Origin: Cryptomeria japonica
Taxonomy: Eukaryota; Streptophyta; Pinopsida; Cupressales; Cupressaceae
Reading direction: 5' to 3'
Assembly: GCF_030272615.1 (NCBI RefSeq)
Contig: NC_081409.1
Span: 530,756,291 to 530,820,290, forward strand
Length of the DNA stretch: 64,000 bases
Shown: piece by piece, positions 32,110-44,983 of the stretch
How positions within the stretch are numbered: position 1 is the stretch's first letter
Layout: each line of letters opens with the position of its first letter
The notes under the pieces: generated by a model
Told to the model about the DNA's origin: nothing
Databases searched by the model: none
The model's input: only the letters and a program-made list of their open reading frames with translations
Translations under genes and position numbers: made by a program

Positions 32110-35100
32110 CCTAAGCGTTCTCTCCTCCCGTCTAGTTCCTCATGAATTATGTTTTCTGGAACATCAGGGGGCTTGAGTCCCTAGATAGGAAGCATGTTAT
32201 CAAGCGATTTGTGGACTCTATTAAGCATATGGATTGCCTTATGTTGCAAGAGCTAAAAGCAACTGACTTTGTGCTTGAAAGTAACCTGAATTTTATATGG
32301 AAGGATGCTTTTAAGGTGCATTCCAATCACACTAAAGGTAAAGGGGGTGTGGGCCTTCTTATTAATCCTAAATGGGTTTCTAAAATTACTGGCAAAGGGG
32401 TTTCGCCTTATAATAGGGCTGCTTGGGCTACTTTGAACTCTAACTCTCTTACTTTTGGTATTTGCTCCATCTACGCCTCCAACGATTATAAGGAGAGAGC
32501 TGACCTTTGGGATTGGATTTCCTCCCTCCCTAATATCCCCTAGATATTTAAGTGATTTTAATATGATAGAAGATCAAGAAGACAAAATTGGGGGTCTCCC
32601 CTTCATTTGGAAGGATTTTGAGAAGCTCAACTAGAACAAAATGAAATGCAGTAAACTCATTTTTGGCCCGCTCACTGGTAACTCTGATATTTATAATGGG
32701 TTGTGGCACACCTGGTGCAACTTTCAACAAGGGTCTTCTAGAATCTATGCCAAATTAGACAGATTCTATGCTAATAAAAATTTCTTTACTTTCCTTCCGG
32801 ATGACCATGGGAATGTGCTCACGGTTACCCACTCCTCACTCTCAGATCATCACCCCATATCGGTGTGTATCAGAATTAATGGCTCCCCTGCTATCAAGAA
32901 TGTTGCCAACCCAAGATTCATCCTTAATAACTCCCTTCTGTTGGACGTTGATGTTCTTGTTGCCATCCAACTTATTAGAATTATTAACTTTAAGTGTCTC
33001 CCATCTCTCTCTCCTATTGATTTGTGGAACCAGAATATCTCTGCCTGGCATAACCTTCTTAGGACAATAGGCCAGAAGAAAGCTAAAGATTACAGGTACT
33101 CTGAAAAATTGCTTTCTGACAAACTCCACCTTGCTGAAACTAATGCCCAAAACAATCCTCAAGATTCCAATCTTTGCTCTCATGTTGCTCAAGCTCGGCA
33201 TAATCTCAGACAACATCAACAATACAAAATTAAAGGGGCTAAGATCATGTCTCGGGTCCACTGGATTCAAAATGGAGATAGGGGATCTAAATTTTTTTTC
33301 AATATCCTCAAACAAAAAAATGCTAATGAATCTATAGATAGAGTCATTGTTGATAATAAAGAAATCACTGAGGTGAAAGATATTAAAGATGCCTTTGTTA
33401 ACTTTTATAGTAAGCTTTTTACTTCTGAGGAGTCCGAGGAAGCTAAGTCTTACAGACTTGTCTATAAAGATCTCATCCCCAATATGGAGATTCTCTTAAC
33501 AAAGATATCTCATTGGAAGAGATTAAGAAAGCTATCAATTCTCTGAAGAATGATAAGGCCCCTGGCCCTGATGGCCTAACTAGTAAATTCTATAAGTCTA
33601 ATCTGGATTGGATTTGTAAAGACCTCTATGACGTTTATTCTGATGCCCTCAGCAAAGGCACCTTGGGAAGCCTCATTAACAGAGGTATCATTAAGCTGAT
33701 CCCTAAGGAAGGGGACAAAGCCCTTCTGAAGAATTGGAGACCTATTACCCTACTGAACGTTTCCTATAAAATTTTGGCTAAAATTTTGGCTTTAAGACTT
33801 GAGTCGATCCTTCCCAAATTTGTCAACTCTTCCCAAACTAGTTTCATCAAAGGTAGATATATTCTTGAAAATTTGATTACTAGCTGGGAAGCCATGTGTT
33901 GGTCCAAACACTCCAACCAAAATTCTGCTATGCTTCTTCTTGACTTTGAGAAGGCTTATGATAGGATTGAGTGGGATTTTATAATTATGATGTTAGAAGC
34001 TTTTGGTTTTCTGCCCTTGTTCTGTAACCTTGTCAAAATCCTTCTCAAAGATGCTTCTGCTCATGTTGAGGTTAATGGATCCCTCTTTGAACCCTTCCCT
34101 CTTGGTAGATCCATTAGGCAAGGCTGCCCCTTGGCCCCTGCCCTTTTTGTCATTGCCTCGGATGCCCTATCCTACATCCTAAGGGATAACTCCCTCTCCC
34201 CTGTCGTTAAGGGCATCACCCTGCCCAACAATTTCAAGCTTATTAATTGCCAATTTGCTAATGATACCTTGCTTTTCTTTGAAGCCAATGAGACCAATTT
34301 TGATGCCCTTCATAACAAGCTCAACATCTTCTGCTCCATCTCTGGGTCCTGGATTTCTCATGCTAAATCTATTTGCCTTGGCTGGTCTGATCAACCCCCT
34401 GCCCGGTTTAACAAGTCTAATTTCTTGTGGGGAGGGCCTCATAAGATTGTGCACTATTTGGGCATTCCCTTCTCCATAGATCCCTCCCTAAAGGAAATGT
34501 GGCTCTGGATTAAAGAGAAGATTTTTAACAAGCTTAATAAGTGGCATAACAGATTCCTCTCCCTTGCTGGCAGAGTCCAGGTTTGTCAAAAAATTATGTA
34601 CTCCTACAATGTGTATTATTTCTTCTGCCTGGATGTTTAACAACTATCAAATTTTTGAGATTCAGAAAGCCATCAGGAACTTCTTGTGGTCTGAGGGTAA
34701 AGGTTAAAGGAAGCACCATGCTATCAAGTGGGATTGGTGCCACACTGACAAGCTCCTTGGTGGGTTGGGCCTAAAAGATCTTAAGACTCAAGGGACTGCC
34801 TTAGCCACCAAATGGATCTTTCACTCTCTAGAGGGAGATGAGCCATGGAAGGTCCTCATTAGAAGTAATATTGAAAGAGGCATCCCTAAAAAGGCTAAAG
34901 CTTGGAAAAGCATCCCCTTTGGTGACATCATTGAGGGTGATTTTCCTATCCTAGTTCAAGGGTCCTCGGTCTTTAAAACTATCTGGAAAGCCTGGGAACA
35001 GGTTAAGAAATTCATCCCTAATAGGACCTTCTTTGATCATAATCTTATCTATGGTGAAAGATCCATTTGGTGGAATTTACATCTTGATGATAAACCTCTT

Positions 35101-36283
35101 GCTCTCTCACAAGGATGCTCTGCTAAGTACTGGAATAATCTGGGAATCTCTCATTTCATTTGTCTCTTTGAAGAAGATAAGCTTATTAGTTGGGAAGATA
35201 TAGCTCCAAATATAATATCCCTCATTCGTAAAAGAAAACTTACAACATGATTGTTAAAGCTAGCAAAGATTTACCTTCGACTTGTCAGGTTGACTCTCAT
35301 AGATATATTAAAATCAAATGGCCCGATGGCACTATTGTGAACAAGATTAAAGCGAAGCACATTTATAGAACCATTGTTGCTAATAATGATTTCATTGGTC
35401 ACATTAACAAAATCTGGTACACTAATCTAGAAGGTAATATATGGAAGAAGCATCTTCATAGGCTATGGAAGGCTCCTATTGAGCCTAAGCTTAAGTGCTT
35501 CAAATGGCTGCTGCTTCTTGACCGTCTTCCTGTTAGAAAAGATCTTACTAGTGATTTCGTCTGCAGGTTCTGCAGTCGGCAAGACAGTAGTAGACATATC
35601 TTCTTTGATTGTTCTTTTGCTAAAAATATCTGGCATATGTTTGGTATCAACTATCCTTCTTTTGTGAACATCTTTGAAATTGTTACTGGCTATATTGAGG
35701 GTTTTAAAAATGATTTGAATATATTCTGGAATATGTTGTCTTCTAACATTCTTTGGCAGATTTGGAAGTGCAGAAATGAAGAAAGGTATCAAGACTCCCC
35801 TAGAACCCTTACTGAGTTTTTTCGTAAACTCACATATTTCAAAATTTCTTCGCAGATGAACGTGAACATGTCTTTGGATAGAAGAAAGCTTAGAAGATTC
35901 CTTCAAACTAGGCATGCCACTATGAACGTGTATGAGCTTAAGGATGACTTTGATTGGGAAAGACACATTGATAACTTTGCCAACTTTGAAGATTCTTTAA
36001 AGAAACTTACCAAGGAGGTCATCCAGAACAGAAATGCTACCGATCAGCAAATTTCCATGCTGTCTCAAATTCAAGATAAGAAAAGTATTGCCTAGATGGA
36101 AGGTCTCGGGGGCTGGACCGCCTGGGTCGAGGATCTTAATGATATTTTATCTTAGCTTGCTCTTCTATGCTATGTAACTAATGTGATACTTCTTTGTGAT
36201 CTAGTGTGGTTGAGGTGAGGCCTCTTCCGTTAAACTTTGGATGTTTTTTTTGATCTTTTGATATCCTTATAATTAATTCAAAA
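32110..36283 (+). mobile_element. L1-like LINE, 5'-truncated
   Basis: Bounded by a perfect 15-bp target duplication, AATAATAAAATTAAT (32095-32109 and 36284-36298), with a short A-rich end. It carries only the endonuclease/reverse-transcriptase ORF. The first ORF of plant L1 elements is absent, and the 5' end lies ~30 bp before ORF2, as expected after incomplete reverse transcription. Confidence 0.92.
32142..36095 (+). pseudogene. LINE ORF2: endonuclease, reverse transcriptase and zinc-binding tail
   Basis: Starts MNYVFWNIRGLES (32142), the usual N-terminus of an L1 endonuclease. A stop at 32541 and an interruption to about 32641 break it; the endonuclease resumes with the SDHHP motif near 32844. 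The reverse transcriptase (33513-34640) has KAPGPDG, WRPITLLN, LLDFEKAYDR and RQGCPLAPALF. The catalytic box is FAND in place of FADD (near 34252), so activity is lost. Frameshifts follow near 33510, 34640-34765 and 35247. The tail has the zf-RVT pattern (FKWLLLLDRLPVRKDL, CRFC, SRHIFFDC) near 35500-35610. The enzyme would nick DNA and copy its RNA at the nick; this copy is dead. Confidence 0.92.
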
Positions 36284-36298
36284 AATAATAAAATTAAT

Positions 36299-37480
36299 TT
36301 CTTATTAATTAATAAATACTCTCCCTTAATTAATTATTATTATCACAAAATGTTTTTTGAACTTTTGTTTTTCCTAAAAGAGGATCTTGACAAACAAGGG
36401 AAAAGGTTTAAAACAAACTATCTTCTCACTACACTAACAAACAAATCACATAGAATAATTGTTATTCAATATTATTTGTATGAAAACATATTATTTTGAC
36501 TTAGGTTAATTAATATTTAAATATTATTTTATGTAAAAAATTATTTATTTATTATAAATTATTTAATTATATTTTATATTTTATATTTTATTTCAATATT
36601 ATTATTTTAATTGAAAAATCATTTTATGAAAACATGACATCTTGATTTAGTTTAACTATTATTTAAATCTTTACCTAAAAATACTTTATTTATTCACTTT
36701 AAAAATCGATTAATTATAATTCATAATTTATTTCAATAATTTTAACATCAATAAAATTATTTACTTTTATTAATATCATTATTCAATAATTTAATTGTTA
36801 CTATAATTTTGATCTAACATCATTAATATTATTCAATAGTCAAATTAATTTCTTATTAAATAATAAATAATAAATAATTTTTTTTAATTCTTGCTAATGA
36901 CACAATGTGGTGGTTAAATTGTGGCATCGTGATTTATGCCATCAAAATTCAAGTTGAAGTCTTTCATTTGTGACCTCACCCTTGGTCAAATATGTTGACA
37001 ACTATATGCAGATTACAAGATGTACCTTTTACCCTGACTATTAATTAATTAAAAAAAATCTCCATTAAAGAATTATTTTTTAGAAGTGTTTTTTTTAAAA
37101 GATATCCCTACCAAACAACAAGAAAGGTTAAAAGAAATTAATGAATAGAAAGCTAATACTAAAAAGTTAACACATTAATTAATAATCCATAATTTTTAGA
37201 TTATTAATTATTTTTTGAAAAAATAAAAAAAGACAAGTCATACAAACAAGAGCAAAGATTAAAAGAAATTAATAAATAGAAAGCTAACAATAATAAGAAA
37301 CTTAATACATATTAATTAATCATCTATATTTTTAAATTATTAATTATTTAAAAATAATTAAAATGAAATCTTACAAACAAGAAGAAAAGTTAAAAAAGAT
37401 TTTAATAAATAGAAAGTCAATAATAAGAAACTTAATACATATTGATTAATCATCTATAATTTTTCATTTTTATTTTTTAA
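36299..37480. repeat. AT-rich repeats upstream of the P450 gene
   Basis: Two parts: 36300-36880 continues the ~130-bp units seen left of the LINE, and 37110-37480 holds three copies of a separate ~130-bp unit containing acaaacaagaa, aataaatagaaagct and acttaatacatattaattaat. No gene. This DNA is the distal upstream region of the P450 gene. Confidence 0.75.
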
Positions 37481-37907
37481 AGTGCGAAGAAAAAATGCCA
37501 AATAAACAAAGTTTTAAGATTATCTAAGAGCTAAAACTATAGGAATTGTCTCCATGCGCAAGGCATCTTTAAGAAGAGCTAATTTAGTCAAATAATAGTA
37601 GAAAGAATCTTGTGAACGAAATGTTCGCTTCCTTATTTCCCGTAAAGTCAAGGTCGATAGGAGTTTCTCATATACAGACAATAATCAGAGAGATTCCATC
37701 AATTTTAAATAATAAAAAAACAAAACAACCGGCTTCCATGTCAAAGTCCTGCCTATCAACTCAGACATTTTTACCCCAGGAGATTAACACTTACCAATAA
37801 CAAGCTCAGATTTTTATTGGTTTAAAAATATGCCTACAATCAATCCATTCGGGGGTTGGTAAGATTTTGTAACGACTAACTGATTCACATAGATCCATTG
37901 GGTTGCC

Positions 37908-37915
37908 TATATAAG
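37908..37915 (+). promoter_or_regulatory. TATA box of the P450 gene
   Basis: TATATAAG lies 75 bp before the ATG at 37983, a normal distance for a plant promoter with a short leader. No other regulatory site could be assigned with confidence. Confidence 0.75.
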
Positions 37916-37982
37916 AATTAAAAGGAGTCTTATATCCTCACTTCATCTTGATTACTAGAGTTGTTCATCCTCTGCCTCTGCC

Positions 37983-40900
37983 ATGGAGAACTCAATAGCA
38001 AAAAGTTTGATGGATGCTCCATTGTATCTCATGGTGTCCACTGCAATTGCTGCAGCACTGTTTCTGCTGGTCATAGCCAGGGCTGTGGGCTCAGGAAAGG
38101 GCCAAAAACTTCCTCCTGGAAGTTTGGGCCTGCCATTGATTGGGGAAACTCTGCAATTTATAGCAGCATACAGATCCCACAGAGGAATGGATTGGGTGAG
38201 GAAAAGGGTGACAAAATATGGGCCTGTTTTCAAAACATCCCTTGTGGGCTGCCCAACAGCTGTCCTGACAGGGCAAACAGGCAACCGATTTCTCTTCCAC
38301 AATGATGGCAAGAAGATTGTGAACAAGGTGCCCAAAAACTTCACAAGGATTTTTGGGGAGAATATGATTACTGAGCTCTCTGGAGAAGATCACAAGCGTA
38401 TAAGAGGTGCTCTCATGCAGTTCCTCAAGCCTGAGGCTCTGCAGAAGTTTGTGGGCAGAATGGATTCTATTGTTCAGCAGCATCTTGCTGATGGTTGGGC
38501 TGGAAAAGAGAGCCTTACTGTGATGCCATTGACCAAGAATCTTACTTTTCAAGTTGCTTGTGATCTCTTCTTCAGTTTGAGAGATAATGAAGAGAGGGAT
38601 GTACTGGGCAAAGAGTTTAATACAGCAGTGAAGGGCATTTGGTCGGTTCCTTTGAACTTGCCCGGAACTACCTTCTACAAGGCCTATCAAGCTCGTTCTC
38701 GCGTCTGCAAGCAGATCTCCAGGCTGGTGGAGAAGAGGAGGAGAGAGTTGGAACAAGGCTTGGCTTCACCTTCCCAAGACTTGATGTCCTGCATGATTAC
38801 AATGAAGGATGAGGAGAATAAGCCTCTTACTGAACAGGAGATCATTGATAATGTGGTGGTTGTCATGATTGCAGGCCATGACACTACTTATGCTCTTCTC
38901 ACACATCTTGTCAGAACTTTGGCACTCTATCCAGACGTCTACGAAAACATCGTCCAAGGTATATTCTTTGTCTTATCAACTTAAATAACACACTTTCAAC
39001 TTTGATTTTTTGCTTCTTTCAAATTTTATTAGAATGAGAAACCAAAACAAGTAATCTAAACTTTGATTCTTTGCTTCTTTCAAGTTTTGTTGAAATGGGA
39101 AACCAAAAGATGTACGAATTAAATTTGATTCTTTGCTTTTTTCAAATTTTGTTAAAATGGGAAACCAAAAGAATTACGAATTAAGGTTAGATCTTGGTCC
39201 ATTGGTCTAGAAACAAATGTTGACTTGCAATATATAAAATACAATGCATGATATGAAGTTCTAATTAGATGTTATCTTATTGTCTTATTAATTATGAAAA
39301 CTCTTTTAAATTTATCTTATACACATAATACTATTTTTCTTATATATTCTATATTTTCCTTTTCATCATTAAATAAGTTATTATAGAATTCATTTTTTCT
39401 ATATCAAGCAAAGATTTTGTATTTTATCTTTTTTTTTTTTTTGGCATAGATGATAAGTAATAATAAAATACACAATTTGGTTTTATCTTAAAACTTCAAA
39501 AAAATGTTTTTATATATTTGTACATTTAATTTTATAATTTTTTTCTCTTAATTTAGAAACAAATTATGACTTGCAATATATTAAATACAATTCTTGATAT
39601 GAAGTTTTAATTATAATGAGATCATATTGTCTACATAAATTATTAAAATTATTTGAACTTTATTTTGTACACATAATATCTACTTATTTTTTTGGTTATA
39701 TTTGTGTATTTTACTTTTCATCATTAAATAAGTTATTATAGAATCCAATACTATTCTATATTAGGTAAAGATTTTGTATTTTATGGTTTTTTTTTTGGAT
39801 TAAAGTTGATAAATAATGTAAAAAAAAAAGTTTAGTTTAAAATTTATCAAAAAAAATTTCTCTTTCAGTTGTTCTCTTTCATTCTAATGATGGTTCACGG
39901 AGTATAACCCGAAACATCGATGCAAAAATTCTTGCACAGTTGAATCCATAAATATATCACAATCAATAGTTTAGTTTCTTCTTAGAACTTTTAAAAATTG
40001 TATTTATTTTATAATTATTGTCTCTTCATCTCGAAACAAATGTTGGCTTGCAAATATAAAATATAATTCTCCATATGAAGTTCTAATTACAATGTGATCC
40101 TATTGTCTCCATAATTCTTTTAAATCTTTCAACTTTATCTTGAACATATAATATTATTTTCTATTATATTATGTATGGGTAAAAGTACAAAGCTGTGTCA
40201 CACTTTTATAAAGGAAATGGTCATTGCTAATTCAAATTTTTAAAGTAAATCAATAGAAATTAAAATATTTGTTTTGACTTTTGAAATGATGTAAAATAAT
40301 TAAATTTATATTCTTTTGTCTATTTTATGTTTGTAATTTTAACAAAATTTTAAAAAATTATTTGAATGTAGTTTTTTATAAAGCAAACACTATAATTTAG
40401 TTCTTGATAAAATGCTGAAATTGAAGTTACACAAGCCACCACACTTTATTTAGTAATTTTTTTTTTTTCATCAATTTTTTTGTGTATATTGATAACTTGA
40501 AACTTTAGTGCATGGATATATTTTTTACTATTTTGTATAAATATATATTTTTCAATAAATTTAAAAAAATGTGTGTGCTGCCAAATTTTTTCTTATTTAT
40601 TTATCCAAGTTAGAAAAGAATTATATCACCTTGACATAGATTCCTTTTTCTACTGCATCATTTTTTTTCAAAATTTTTAAATAAATTTTAGCATTTTTCT
40701 TTGACAAGATAATCAACCTTATATTTTAGTGATGATGACCTACTTTCAATAAAAATAAAATATAAAATATAAAATAAACACTAATTAAAATATTAAAAGA
40801 TATATATTTTGAAAAATTCACTTACAGATCTATAAAAGGGTATTTTTACATTAAAAAAAAAAAAATTATTAATAAGAGTAGGAGTTATTGAAACATCGAG

Positions 40901-42003
40901 TTTTTTTTATTTATTTTTATTTTTTTGGGCAATTTGACCCAAAGTGGTATAGAATATACATTTAGTAGACACTTTCAATTGGAAAAGTTGTGGTCCATAT
41001 ATAACTTAGCTATAATGAATCTATATAGACCATATGTTTGACTCAAATTAACTTTTAGTTAGAATTACTTAAATTCACTTGTGCTGATAAGTTAGCCTGA
41101 AACGTGACACTGTTTTGTGCTTTTATTCGTATTTTTTTTTTTTTTTTATCTCTAAATTAGTTAATGTACAATCCAATTTTCTTCTATATTAGTTAAAGAA
41201 TGTACATTATGTTTTTTGGGGACATATAGTTGATAAATAATATAAAAATACATAGTTTAGTTCAATCTTAGAACTTTTAAAAGTTGTATTTATATATGTG
41301 TATGTTTAATTTTATAATTGTGTTTTTTTGGTCTTCTTATTTTATTTTAATAATATATCTTCTACATGATATAATCTAAATTTATATTTTAATTTGTCTT
41401 TTGGTATATGGTAGAGCAAAACATGGTTTTAGAAGGGAAGCAACCAAATGAACCTCTTAAATGGGAAGATATTCGTAAAATGAAGTATACATGGAAGGTC
41501 GCCCAAGAAACATTGCGTATGTTCCCTCCAATTTTTGGAGGATTCAGGAAAACAGTTGAAGATATTGAATATGAAGGCTATATAATTCCTAAAGGATGGC
41601 AGGTATGTGTTTCTTCTTAATTATAAGGCATGCCAATTAATTAAATATGAATATTGAATTATATAATGTCATATACTTCTTAGCTTATTTATGTAATTTC
41701 TAATTTGAACAGCTATTTTGGGAGACAAGCACTTCACATAGGAATCCAAAGATTTTCAAGGAACCAAATAAATTTGATGAATCTCATTTTGACAATCAAA
41801 TTCCATCATATACTTTTACACCATTTGGAGGAGGACCTCGAATTTGCCCTGGCTATGATTTTGCAAAGATAGAAACGATGATATTTTTGCACCATTTAGT
41901 AACCAAATGGAAGTGGTCTTTAAAGGATCTAAAGGAAAAAATAATATGTGACCCTTCACCTATTCCTGCTACAGGATTACCAATCAAGCTTCAAGCTAAG
42001 TGA
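37983..42003 (+). CDS. Cytochrome P450, CYP85 clan (CYP716/CYP725-like)
   Basis: Three exons join without frame loss: 37983-38958, 41415-41602 and 41713-42003 (1,455 bp, 484 residues, normal for a plant microsomal P450). Introns obey GT-AG. Residues ~14-33 form a membrane anchor, then the hinge KLPPGSLGLPLIGE (42-55). The I-helix motif AGHDTT is at 297-302, the K-helix ETLR at 357-360, and the haem loop FGGGPRICPG at 426-435 with Cys433 as iron ligand. It should be an ER-bound monooxygenase using NADPH and P450 reductase. The haem loop and C-terminus look like CYP716 and the taxane-hydroxylase family CYP725A, which oxidise triterpenes and diterpenes. The substrate cannot be read from sequence. 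The start has a good context (gccATGGAG). It is the only intact gene here; a broken copy lies downstream. Confidence 0.93.
38998..39182 (+). repeat. ~60-bp tandem repeat in P450 intron 1, three copies
   Basis: The unit starts aactttgattctttgcttc and includes gggaaaccaaaag. It is repeated in the pseudogene copy at about 49970-50155. Confidence 0.9.
39218..41340 (+). repeat. Three ~340-bp diverged direct repeats in P450 intron 1
   Basis: Units begin near 39218 (gttgacttgcaatatataaa), 39563 (tatgacttgcaatatatt) and 40036 (ttggcttgcaaatataaaat). Each goes on to catcattaaataagtt and a gattttgtattttat-like phrase. The second has an extra ~130 bp (about 39868-39980). The third is split by the small TIR element at 40177-41127. 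Confidence 0.75.
40177..41127 (-). mobile_element. Small non-coding TIR element, copy C2, in P450 intron 1
   Basis: Inverted relative to C1. It begins GGGTAAAAGTACAAAGCTGTG and ends at ttttgtgcttttatt. Flanking pentamers are TGTAT (40172-40176) and CGTAT (41128-41132). The equivalent position in the preceding intron repeat unit (near 39710) has a single tgtatttta, which serves as an empty site. Confidence 0.85.
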
Positions 42004-42732
42004 GTAAATAAAAGTATAATAAAAAGGTACTCCTAAAGTAATAAATATTATGACCAATAGACTTCTAATTAGTGGTCATTAATAATGGTATATATCTCCA
42101 TCCATGGTGCTAATGTCATGTCATATTATTGATTTGCACCTTATCGTATTTATTTTTATTTGTAAGAAAGGTCATGAATGCCATGAGTCACATGTCTCTA
42201 ATTCTAAGTGAGTTATATCATATTCCATTTTAAAGTTGGTTTATTATTCGTGTATATGTTTTGGACCTTATTTATTTTTGAGGCATTTTAAAGATTATAG
42301 TTTTGTGACAATTTTTTTTTTTCATATATAATATTATTTAGTTTATTTTTTTGGCTTATATTGTAATATATATAAATATTTTTAAAATAATTGTTTGATT
42401 AATTTTCACATATACTTTTCAATAACATTATAAATGCAATCTTAAGAATTAGATATGTAAAAATTTATTCATGTGAAAAATTCATGATACAAATGGAATC
42501 ATTATTATGAAAATATGACAACATTATTTGTTGCAGTATACATTATCTTCAAATTTACTCCTTGGAGGTATATATGGTTATAAATTTTTTATCTTCATTT
42601 CATGTTAGAAGTAAAAGCTTACCACGTTATTCTAGGCATGGGGAATATTTCCTATATGAATAAAAAATTCTATAGTGACAACTCTACATAACTTAAACTT
42701 GTCTCTACAGGAAATTATCAATCACTTTGAAG

Positions 42733-43900
42733 ATGGAGATAGAAAATGTTAAAGACCACAAATTTAATTTATGGAAGCTTATGATAGAATATCTTCTAAA
42801 TATATATCAATAGCTTACTGAGCTAGAAAAAATTATTTAAATTATAAAAATAAAGCAATAACCTAGTATTGATAAGATGAAATAGAGTCAAATGTAGTGT
42901 GATCACTTTAAGATCTTTAGTAGCTCATTGTGTAATGCACTTCCAAGGAACCCTAGAGGATGTGAACCAAAAAGACATAAGAGTACATGAAAATATTTTT
43001 ATTGAATTAATTAATTTAAACATACACATCAATCACAAGAACTAAGCTCAAACCTCGAGATCAGGTCAACTTTTTGACAACTAACACTAGACAAGCAGAA
43101 AAATAACACCTAAAAAACAAATTGAACATGGGGAAAGGAATCTAAAACTCTAGGACAAGGTTGATGAGGCTATTATAGTTACATATGACCCTTCTCAAAG
43201 TTACACGACCTGATTTAGATAACAAGACAATCTATTAGGTCCTAAGTGTCATCAATGAGTTCAAACAAGCATGTATTCACACTTGAATTTCATTGATGCC
43301 ATCCAAACTCAACTTAAACCTACTCAAGACACCTTTGATGGTTCATAGACACCACTATTTTTGAAACACAACTAAAAAAAAGTCAAATAGGCACTCCAAG
43401 GTCCTAGAAACCCTACTAATTTGAACTACAAAACTAGGGCAACCAAACTAGACATAAGCACCCTGAAAGGACACCTCCATGCCAACAAGAAAATTGTGTG
43501 GAACAATAGTGTCCTAAAAGTATGCATTTATCCCAAACTGATGCTAGTGTCCTCCAAAATTGCATTCAAAGCCAATAAGAAAGTGGAAGATTATGTTGAT
43601 CAAAATGATGACCTTGATGATGAAGAAGAAAATTTTGTGAGAATATTGAAGAAAGGCATAGGGAAATAAAAAGCTAAGTTACCCTTCAAATGTTTTAATT
43701 GTGGAATAATTATTCATTATGCATTTGAATGCACTTTCAAACAAGATAACAATAGAAGAGGAGATGATAGAAACAAATGAGGAGAAGACAAAAGAGATAA
43801 GTTTAAAAGAAATTTTATCCCAAAGAAAATAACTACTCATTTGAATGTGAGGATTGTGATGATTCAAATGATGAAATACTATTTATGGATATGAAAGTTG
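42733..43900 (+). pseudogene. Copia gag fragment, copy 1
   Basis: Begins MEIENVKDHKFNLWKLMIEYLL, the usual start of a copia gag. After a heavily decayed middle it resumes at 43421-43669 and reaches a zinc knuckle, CFNCGIIIHYAFEC (43690-43731). The gypsy LTR cuts it at 43900. It lies 730 bp downstream of the P450 stop codon. Copy 2 at 53734 continues further, into protease. Confidence 0.75.
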
Positions 43901-44969
43901 TGTCATACCTGTGAAGTGTGATACATGTAGATGCAACACAAAACACTCAATAGGTCATTACAAGCATGGTTAGCAAATTTAAAACAAAGAAAGATAAAAC
44001 CATGGCAAAGCGATCTATCGTCTCCTAAGAGATGTTAGTGTGGATTTGCTCTTAGATCTAGATAAGAAAATTCTAGTGACTTGACTACACCTAGATGGAG
44101 GATTTGAAATGATAATGATGCAATTAAGCTAGAAAAGATAATGATTAAGATACATGATTCAACAATTATGCTAGAAAATGATCAAATTAAGCTAGATTTA
44201 AGATGCAATTGCCTATAATAACAATGCTCAAATGATATGCTAAGAGATATATGCCTATAGTAACAATGCATAAGATGCAAATGAGATGGGATGATTATTG
44301 CTCCAAAATGGGGGATATTTATAGAATTTCTAAGGCTAGGGGTGAGGTGGCAGGAATCCATGGTCAAGATTGAGTCTGAAGATATCAATGGTGAAATTGG
44401 AGGAGGTTGGAAAAGAGGTTGGTGGAAAGGGAGAATTTGCCATCTCTATGGTGACAAGTGTCAAGAAGCTTTTCTCATGAGAGGGCAAGTGTCTAAGGAA
44501 AGGGGACATGTGGCCCAAGAATGCCATGTGTCTCAAGAGAAGAGTATCCACACCATAGGAGGTTAGGATGTGCAAGCTAAGGTGGATTTAATTAAACCCA
44601 GGGTTAGATGGAATGGGTTAGGTTTAGAAGTGGTTAGGTTAGGTGGTTAGAAGTTAGGAGGCATTTGGGTAATTTGAATTTAAAAATTCAAATAATAGGA
44701 AAAGACTAATTAACTCTCAACAACTCATAAATTGATTTGTTTTAATTAAGTAGAAGATTAGAAGAAATGAATTTAAATGGGGAGGGATTAATTAATCAAA
44801 GGAGATTATTGAAATGAACCTATTAAATAAATCCTTAGATTTATTAATAAGTAGATGACTGGAAGAATTTAATCAAATTGCTAATGAATTAAATTAAATT
44901 GGGGAAGGGGATTAATTAAATAATTGCTTATTCAATTAATTATCTTCAAACCATTTTTAGGTGTATACA
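43901..44969 (-). repeat. 3' LTR of the gypsy element
   Basis: On the minus strand it begins TGTATACACCTAAAAATGG (44969), next to the polypurine tract, and ends at the complement of TGTCATACCTG (43901). Its AT-rich ttaatt blocks resemble the other Tat/Ogre LTRs in the window. No gene inside. Confidence 0.8.
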
Positions 44970-44983
44970 TTTTGCCCCTCTTT
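44970..44983 (-). other. Polypurine tract of the gypsy element
   Basis: AAAGAGGGGCAAAA on the minus strand directly before the LTR. Confidence 0.85.

Larger units (their letters stand above)
38635..43900 (+). repeat. Segmental duplication, copy 1
   Basis: From inside P450 exon 1 through the 3' end of the gene and the adjacent copia gag fragment. It matches 49608-54902 in direct orientation, with an offset drifting from 10,973 to about 11,005 bases through small indels. Exon 2 (188 bp) differs at five positions between copies. Confidence 0.93.

Noticed and set aside
37983-42003. Naming the P450 as a specific taxane hydroxylase
   Set aside because: The motifs fit CYP716 and CYP725 alike; a substrate or symbol cannot be assigned without a phylogeny.
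43421-43669. An independent 82-residue gene after the P450
   Set aside because: It is the part of a decayed copia gag just before its zinc knuckle and recurs in the duplicated copy.
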